From assembly GCA_017561285.1 (NCBI GenBank), contig JAFZDG010000149.1:1-10485 (forward strand): a DNA stretch of 10,485 nucleotides. Direction: 5' to 3'. Positions 7,140-10,485 of the stretch are shown piece after piece (the first letter of the stretch is position 1; every line of letters begins with the position of its first letter). A program made the translations under genes and the position numbers. The notes below the pieces were generated by a model that was given only the letters and a program-made list of their open reading frames with translations, had not been told where the DNA came from and ran no database searches. This DNA is from Bacteroidaceae bacterium (GTDB lineage Bacteria > Bacteroidota > Bacteroidia > Bacteroidales > Barnesiellaceae_A).

Positions 7140-7769
7140 GATTGTTTGGGTAGCGAGGTTGGCAACCAATGCGGGACGATGAGTAACCATTACAACGGCT
7201 CGCCGGCTGGCTTGTTGTGCCAACAGATCGTAGATACGAGGGGTAAACGCCTCATCGATATACGACAGAGGCTCATCAAGCACCAGTAATTGGGGTTGCG
7301 AAATAATCGCACGAGCCAAAAGCGTGCGCTGCAACTCTCCTCCCGATAACTCTCCGATATGACGCTGCGCCAACGCATCAAGACCAAGATAAGCCAACAA
7401 CTCGGCTACTTGCTCAGCTACTTGCGAGCGAGATACGGCCTTTGCAGGATTGTATAGTCCGGATGAAACAACCTCTTCGACACTGATGGGGAAACGGTTA
7501 TCTATGGAATTTTTTTGTGGCAGATAGCCTATGGGGAGTGTATGCGTCTCGCGACCATCGCAATAAAACGACACACTGCCTGTCGAGGGTTCGATGAGCT
7601 TGAGCAAGATGCGTATCAACGATGTTTTGCCGCTACCATTGGCTCCGGTCACAACCACAAAGTCGCGTTTGTTTATTGTGAGATTTACATCTCGCAGTAT
7701 AGTGCGTTGCTCATATGAGAGCGAAACGCCTGATAATATGGCTATTGTATCTTTATCGGGCAATGGCAT
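7116..7769 (-). CDS. znuC: Zinc/metal ABC transporter ATP-binding protein
   Basis: The 217-residue cytoplasmic ATPase of a metal uptake ABC transporter. All hallmarks are present: Walker A GANGSGKT (42-49), Q-loop Gln85 (YLPQKN), signature LSGGE (141-145), Walker B LLVLDEP (161-167) and the switch His197 (MVTHRP). The sequence between Q-loop and signature (NRFPISVEEVVSSGLY) is the type seen in Znu/Mnt/Zur-controlled ATPases. The protein is slightly short and ends soon after the H-loop (TIKIDTTVM), lacking the C-terminal extension of E. coli ZnuC. Its ATG lies inside the end of the substrate-binding protein gene (17-bp overlap), so the two are translationally coupled. No permease gene follows; the next gene faces the other way. 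Zinc is inferred from the partner; manganese or iron cannot be excluded. Confidence 0.88.
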   Translation of the reverse strand: MPLPDKDTIAILSGVSLSYEQRTILRDVNLTINKRDFVVVTGANGSGKTSLIRILLKLIEPSTGSVSFYCDGRETHTLPIGYLPQKNSIDNRFPISVEEVVSSGLYNPAKAVSRSQVAEQVAELLAYLGLDALAQRHIGELSGGELQRTLLARAIISQPQLLVLDEPLSYIDEAFTPRIYDLLAQQASRRAVVMVTHRPALVANLATQTIKIDTTVM

Positions 7770-8640
7770 GGGCTATATCTATTATCTCGGTAGTACAATT
7801 GTAATTGAGTGGATTGATGGTGACAACCTCGGCATCAAGTTCACGAGCAAAGGTTTCGACTTGTCGGGGATTAAATTCACGTTGCACAAACACAACTCTC
7901 ACACCACTTTGCATAGCTTCATCGACCGTATTTTTCATCGTCAAGGCCGAGTTTTCTTTACCCATATTCTCGAGACATAGTTGAGTGAGTCCGTAGTCGC
8001 GAGCCAAGTAACTTAACGATGGGTGATAAATGGCAAAGGCTGTTCCTCTATAAGGCTCAAGCAAACCGGTAACGACACTATCGACACTGTCTATATGTTG
8101 CACCAGACGCTCATAATTGCTCCGATAGTCCGATGCATGAGCTGCATCAAGCTCAATCAAGGCGACATAAATGTTATGTGCCATGATGCGCAAATTGCGA
8201 GGAGACGACCATATGTGCGGATCGGCACCATCGTACGAGTGAACCACCCCATTGCCATGCGTGTGGCTATGTGTTACTTTTATCACATCTATTCCACTCG
8301 ATGTGTCATATATTTTCATATCGGGATTGTTCTGTGCCAAACGATCCATCCACACCATTTCAAAGCCCAACATACCACCCACTCGCAAGTAGGCTTCGCT
8401 CTCTCCTATCTCAACCAATTGCATAGGTGTAGGATCGTATGCTTCGGGATTGCTATTGGCCGGCACGACACAATTGACAACAAAATGCTCACCGGCAATC
8501 TGCTCGGCAAGAAACTTTTGCGGTAATATCGTCACCGATACAACACGTTGTTCATGGTGCGATACACGACCACACGAGGTCATAAACATCGCTGCGGCAA
8601 CAGCAATAAACACAATTATATATAATGTTGTTCTTTTCAT
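7753..8640 (-). CDS. znuA: Zinc ABC transporter substrate-binding lipoprotein
   Basis: A 295-residue cluster A-I metal-binding protein that delivers Zn2+ (possibly Mn2+) to an ABC permease. The signal peptide MKRTTLYIIVF...MTSC ends in a lipobox with Cys23, so it is anchored in a membrane facing the periplasm. I chose the ATG at 8640 over an upstream in-frame Met at 8676, because the added residues MNVVPLNFLLSI lie within the promoter/operator and would precede a complete signal peptide. Probable ligands are His142 (ADPHIW) and His206 (IYHPSL). The first canonical His is replaced in NPEAYDPTP (64-72), where Glu66 occupies that place, and the last Asp is replaced in INPLNYN (Asn276). I believe these are usual in Bacteroidetes homologues. 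A His-rich loop (THSHTHGNGVVH, 123-134) matches the flexible metal-collecting loop of ZnuA proteins. It overlaps znuC by 17 bp and has its own promoter with a palindrome. Confidence 0.9.
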   Translation of the reverse strand: MKRTTLYIIVFIAVAAAMFMTSCGRVSHHEQRVVSVTILPQKFLAEQIAGEHFVVNCVVPANSNPEAYDPTPMQLVEIGESEAYLRVGGMLGFEMVWMDRLAQNNPDMKIYDTSSGIDVIKVTHSHTHGNGVVHSYDGADPHIWSSPRNLRIMAHNIYVALIELDAAHASDYRSNYERLVQHIDSVDSVVTGLLEPYRGTAFAIYHPSLSYLARDYGLTQLCLENMGKENSALTMKNTVDEAMQSGVRVVFVQREFNPRQVETFARELDAEVVTINPLNYNCTTEIIDIAHAIAR

Positions 8641-8658
8641 AATGCTCAATAAGAAATT

Positions 8659-8666
8659 CAAAGGTA
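8659..8666 (-). promoter_or_regulatory. Candidate -7 box for znuAC
   Basis: On the minus strand TACCTTTG (8666-8659) matches the -7 consensus, 18 bp upstream of the znuA ATG. The place expected for the -33 element carries AACA, not TTTG, so the promoter is weak by consensus or depends on regulation. Confidence 0.55.
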
Positions 8667-8689
8667 CAACATTCACAACAAAATGTTGT
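8666..8689. promoter_or_regulatory. Palindromic operator candidate upstream of znuA (Zur-like)
   Basis: Arms acaacatt (8666-8673) and aatgttgt (8682-8689) form a perfect 8-bp dyad with an 8-bp centre. The centre holds a further acaaca (8675-8680), which pairs with the same right arm. The dyad touches the -7 box and fills most of the -7/-33 spacer, so a bound repressor would block RNA polymerase. A zinc-responsive Fur-family (Zur) repressor is the obvious candidate given the downstream genes. That is inference; I know no established Bacteroidales Zur consensus to compare. Confidence 0.5.
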
Positions 8690-8712
8690 TCTATATGCTT
8701 AATTTTAACATT

Positions 8713-9255
8713 TCAATCACTGCAATCTACTCCATATACCTGCTTATACAGTAAGTGAGCAGGAGTATCCATATCGCAATCGAGAGGCGCACGATAAGTC
8801 ATCAAACACAGCTCTAAGGCTTTGAGGCCCTCGCCATATGGAGGTTGCACATATTTGTAATTGCTATGCAACTCAAATCCCAAACTACGATAAAAAGCCA
8901 CACGCCGCACACTCCAATCATCGACAGGAGGCTCCACTTCAAGTACTACGGGGGTACTTTGTTGCATCAGGAAAGTTTTTAATACCGACCGTCCCACTCC
9001 TTGACCGCGCATCGATGCATCAATAGCAAAATGCTCTATATAACGCCACTCGTTGAGCTGCCACGAAGTAAGCATACCTATTACATCATCGCCACGACAT
9101 ATAGCTTCGAGAGAAAAATTACGCCTCGATTTCAACAACTCCACAAGCGAGGCAAACTCTCGGCGTTCATCTATCGGGAAAGACAACTCATATATACGGC
9201 GCACCTCTTCCAATGCTACCACATCGTTTACATTCAATCTCTTGTTACAAATCAT
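8713..9255 (-). CDS. GNAT family N-acetyltransferase
   Basis: A 180-residue protein with the Gcn5-related acetyltransferase fold. The acetyl-CoA pyrophosphate-binding motif is RGQGVG (83-88, in the family pattern R/QxxGxG/A), preceded by strand HFAIDASM. The later segment VLEVEPPVDDWSVRRVAFYRSLGF (about 104-127) is the typical strand with Asn/Arg-rich helix and 'FY.slGF' end. The acyl acceptor is unknown. I chose the ATG at 9255 over an in-frame Met at 9288: the extra MQNLLRLASYV falls in the predicted leader and promoter, while the fold starts at ICNKRLNVNDV. It lies upstream of znuA on the same strand with a 72-bp gap that contains a separate promoter, so it may be read through but need not share a function with zinc uptake. 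Confidence 0.88.
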   Translation of the reverse strand: MICNKRLNVNDVVALEEVRRIYELSFPIDERREFASLVELLKSRRNFSLEAICRGDDVIGMLTSWQLNEWRYIEHFAIDASMRGQGVGRSVLKTFLMQQSTPVVLEVEPPVDDWSVRRVAFYRSLGFELHSNYKYVQPPYGEGLKALELCLMTYRAPLDCDMDTPAHLLYKQVYGVDCSD

Positions 9256-9291
9256 AACATATGATGCTAATCGTAATAAATTTTGCAACTG

Positions 9292-9323
9292 CGAAATTAG
9301 CAGAAATAGGTCATTGTACCAAA
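9292..9323 (-). promoter_or_regulatory. Promoter of the GNAT gene
   Basis: On the minus strand TTTG (9323-9320) is followed after 20 nt by TAATTTCG (9299-9292), one base from the TAnnTTTG consensus. This gives a leader of about 30 nt to the ATG at 9255 and supports that start. Confidence 0.55.
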
Positions 9324-9412
9324 CACTCCACTGTCAGTTTTAATTTATTACCTCATTTTCATCAATCATACACTATCCAATCCGCACCACAGCCCCATTC
9401 TACGACTGTTTT

Positions 9413-9446
9413 AGAAAAATAGGACAAAAATTCTTACTATTTTTCT
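9413..9446. repeat. 10-bp perfect inverted repeat upstream of the Lrp-type gene
   Basis: AGAAAAATAG (9413-9422) and CTATTTTTCT (9437-9446) are perfect inverted copies around a 14-bp spacer. It lies about 10 bp upstream of the -33 element of the Lrp-type regulator gene and about 90 bp behind the divergent GNAT promoter. The AT-rich symmetric layout fits an operator for the regulator itself, since Lrp/AsnC proteins often autoregulate. Binding is inferred only. Confidence 0.5.
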
Positions 9447-9456
9447 TTATATTTCT

Positions 9457-9487
9457 ATTGCAGATTTAAATTTGTATTATAACTTTG
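9457..9487 (+). promoter_or_regulatory. Promoter of the Lrp/AsnC regulator gene
   Basis: ATTG (9457-9460) is followed after 19 nt by TAACTTTG (9480-9487) and then CA, a full -7 match and a three-of-four -33 match. The leader would be about 30 nt to the ATG at 9524. Confidence 0.75.
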
Positions 9488-9523
9488 CAAAAAGCTTAGT
9501 TCATAACCTTAAACATCAATATC

Positions 9524-10003
9524 ATGGGACACCATCAATTAGATGCACTCGATTACAAAATTTTGAAACTTATTGCGTCAAACTCAAGAATTCCATTTTT
9601 GGAGGTAGCAAGAGAATGTGGCGTTTCGGGAGCAGCCATTCACCAGAGAGTACAAAAGCTCACCAATTTAGGCGTACTTAAAGGTTCGGAGTATATCCTT
9701 GACTCGAACAAAATAGGTTTTGGCACTTGCGCATACATTGGCTTCTACTTGCAAACACCCGGCGACTTCTCGGGCATTGTTGATCAATTGAAACAAATAC
9801 CGGAGGTTGTAGAGTGTCACTTCACCACCGGCGAGTACGATATGTTTATCAAACTATATGCTCGCGATAACAGCCATATGCTCGACATCATCCACACGAA
9901 ATTACAACCTCTTGGATTGGCACGCACCGAGAGTCTTATCTCGTTCAAAGAAGTTTTCAAACGCCAATTGCCTATCGAAGATGTGTCGGACTTGGCTGAT
10001 TGA
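9524..10003 (+). CDS. Lrp/AsnC family transcriptional regulator
   Basis: A 159-residue regulator of normal length for the family. The N-terminal winged HTH is plain: LDALDYKILKLIASNSRIPF then LEVARECGVSGAAIHQRVQKLTNLGVLKG (residues 6-54). The RAM / AsnC ligand-binding domain follows (about 66-145), with the typical GFYLQTPGDF strand, VVECHFTTGEYDMFIKLYARD (the 'v.e.....G.yD.ll.v...d' core) and LISFKEVFKRQLPI at the end. Such proteins form octamer-like rings, sense amino acids or other small molecules, and control amino-acid metabolism and often their own gene. The effector cannot be read from the sequence. It is a single-gene unit with a consensus promoter, an upstream dyad and a strong terminator. 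Confidence 0.93.
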   Translation: MGHHQLDALDYKILKLIASNSRIPFLEVARECGVSGAAIHQRVQKLTNLGVLKGSEYILDSNKIGFGTCAYIGFYLQTPGDFSGIVDQLKQIPEVVECHFTTGEYDMFIKLYARDNSHMLDIIHTKLQPLGLARTESLISFKEVFKRQLPIEDVSDLAD

Positions 10004-10020
10004 CAATAGACACACATCAT

Positions 10021-10068
10021 AACAACGACACCAGTAGCTTGCCGGCAAGTTATTGGTGTTGCTGTTTT
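10021..10068 (+). terminator. Strong intrinsic terminator after the Lrp/AsnC gene
   Basis: A near-continuous hairpin spans 10021-10066 around CTTGCCGGCAAG. It has about 20 pairs, one A/C mismatch and three G-U pairs, and ends in TTTT (10065-10068). The three G-U pairs form only in plus-strand RNA; on the minus strand they would be A/C mismatches. The hairpin therefore belongs to the plus-strand transcript. Confidence 0.85.
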
Positions 10069-10106
10069 ATAGATAGGCCATATAAATAAAAAACCGGTAG
10101 ACAGAT

Positions 10107-10137
10107 TTTGTTCTCCCCTCGCTTATTGCTATCTTTA
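10107..10137 (+). promoter_or_regulatory. Promoter of the GtrA-family gene
   Basis: TTTG (10107-10110) is followed after 19 nt by TATCTTTA (10130-10137), one base from the -7 consensus, followed by CA. It lies 25 bp before the ATG at 10163. Confidence 0.6.
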
Positions 10138-10162
10138 CAACCTCAATTTTTCAGTTCAGGCT

Positions 10163-10485
10163 ATGAAAATTGCACACACCATACGCAACATACTACACTC
10201 AACCCGATTTCAAGAGTTGATGCGCTTTGGTATTGTCGGTGTCACAGCCACACTCATACAATACGGCATATACTATCTTTGTAATGCTGTTATGGCTATG
10301 GGAGCTACCACATCACTCACAATAGGATATATAATTAGTTTCGTTTTCAACTTTTTTTTATCCAACTATTTTACTTTCAAGACACAACCCACAGTAAAGA
10401 AGGGACTTGGATTTGTAGCCAGCCATTGTATCAACTATGTGCTGCAAATCGTTTTCCTTCACTTATATATGCTCATAGGCATACC
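10163..10485 (+). CDS. GtrA family membrane protein, 3' end cut by the window
   Basis: The first 107 residues of a small inner-membrane protein. After a short basic N-terminus, FQELMRFGIVGVTATLIQYGIYYL (about 16-39) is the characteristic start of GtrA-like proteins, with the first membrane segment. A second segment covers about 51-68 and ends in FVFNFFLSNYFTFK (60-73), the conserved 'F..nf..n..ftF' of the family. A third begins near 82 (GLGFVASHCINYVLQIVFLHLYMLIG). Family members usually have four segments and about 120-150 residues, so only the end is missing. GtrA-type proteins are thought to help move polyprenyl-linked sugars across the membrane for cell-surface glycan modification; the substrate here is unknown. 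The ATG follows a consensus-like promoter. Confidence 0.88.
   Translation, partial: MKIAHTIRNILHSTRFQELMRFGIVGVTATLIQYGIYYLCNAVMAMGATTSLTIGYIISFVFNFFLSNYFTFKTQPTVKKGLGFVASHCINYVLQIVFLHLYMLIGI

Noticed and set aside
8641..8676. ZnuA start at the upstream in-frame Met (8676)
   Set aside because: It would place the coding start inside the palindrome and -7 box and add residues in front of a complete lipoprotein signal peptide.
1..10485. tRNA, rRNA, CRISPR array, insertion sequence
   Set aside because: I found no cloverleaf-like segment, no regularly spaced repeats and no transposase frame. The intergenic regions are short and explained by promoters, terminators and dyads.

Overview
The window looks like chromosomal DNA from a member of the Bacteroidales (Bacteroidota); I cannot name the family. 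The main evidence is the promoters. Several intergenic regions carry the Bacteroidetes sigma-ABfr pattern, a TTTG-like -33 element, a 19-20 nt spacer and a TAnnTTTG -7 box, and the starts lack clear Shine-Dalgarno sequences. Gene content agrees: a large coiled-coil surface lipoprotein of Bacteroidetes type, a small 'SSEWLLKG' helix-turn-helix regulator, and a ZnuA with an NPEAYDPTP motif.

Layout, left to right. (1) 1-2416, plus strand: the 3' part of an M24 metallopeptidase gene, then a CCA tRNA nucleotidyltransferase/HD gene, probably co-transcribed and closed by an intrinsic terminator at 2441-2483. (2) 2574-6342, minus strand: one gene for a 1220-residue lipoprotein. A coiled-coil stalk of about 390 residues follows the lipidated cysteine, then about 800 residues of predicted beta-rich modules. 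It has its own terminator and a leader of about 240 nt behind a consensus promoter. (3) 6343-6708: an AT-rich divergent intergenic region with promoters facing both ways, whose predicted 5' ends overlap, and an 11-of-12 inverted repeat over the plus-strand promoter. (4) 6709-7095, plus strand: the small HTH regulator. (5) 7116-9255, minus strand: a GNAT acetyltransferase, then znuA (lipoprotein) and znuC (ATPase). znuA and znuC overlap by 17 bp and have a promoter with a candidate metal-responsive operator. No permease gene is present. (6) 9524-10003, plus strand: an Lrp/AsnC regulator with a promoter, an upstream dyad and a strong terminator. (7) 10163-10485, plus strand: the start of a GtrA-family membrane protein, cut by the window edge.

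Most of this is ordinary core genome. The parts most worth a second look are the stalk-like lipoprotein with its divergent HTH regulator and dyad-bearing promoter region, and the permease-less zinc uptake pair with its palindromic operator candidate. I saw no mobile element, CRISPR array, tRNA or rRNA. I cannot point to a clearly new multi-gene system here.
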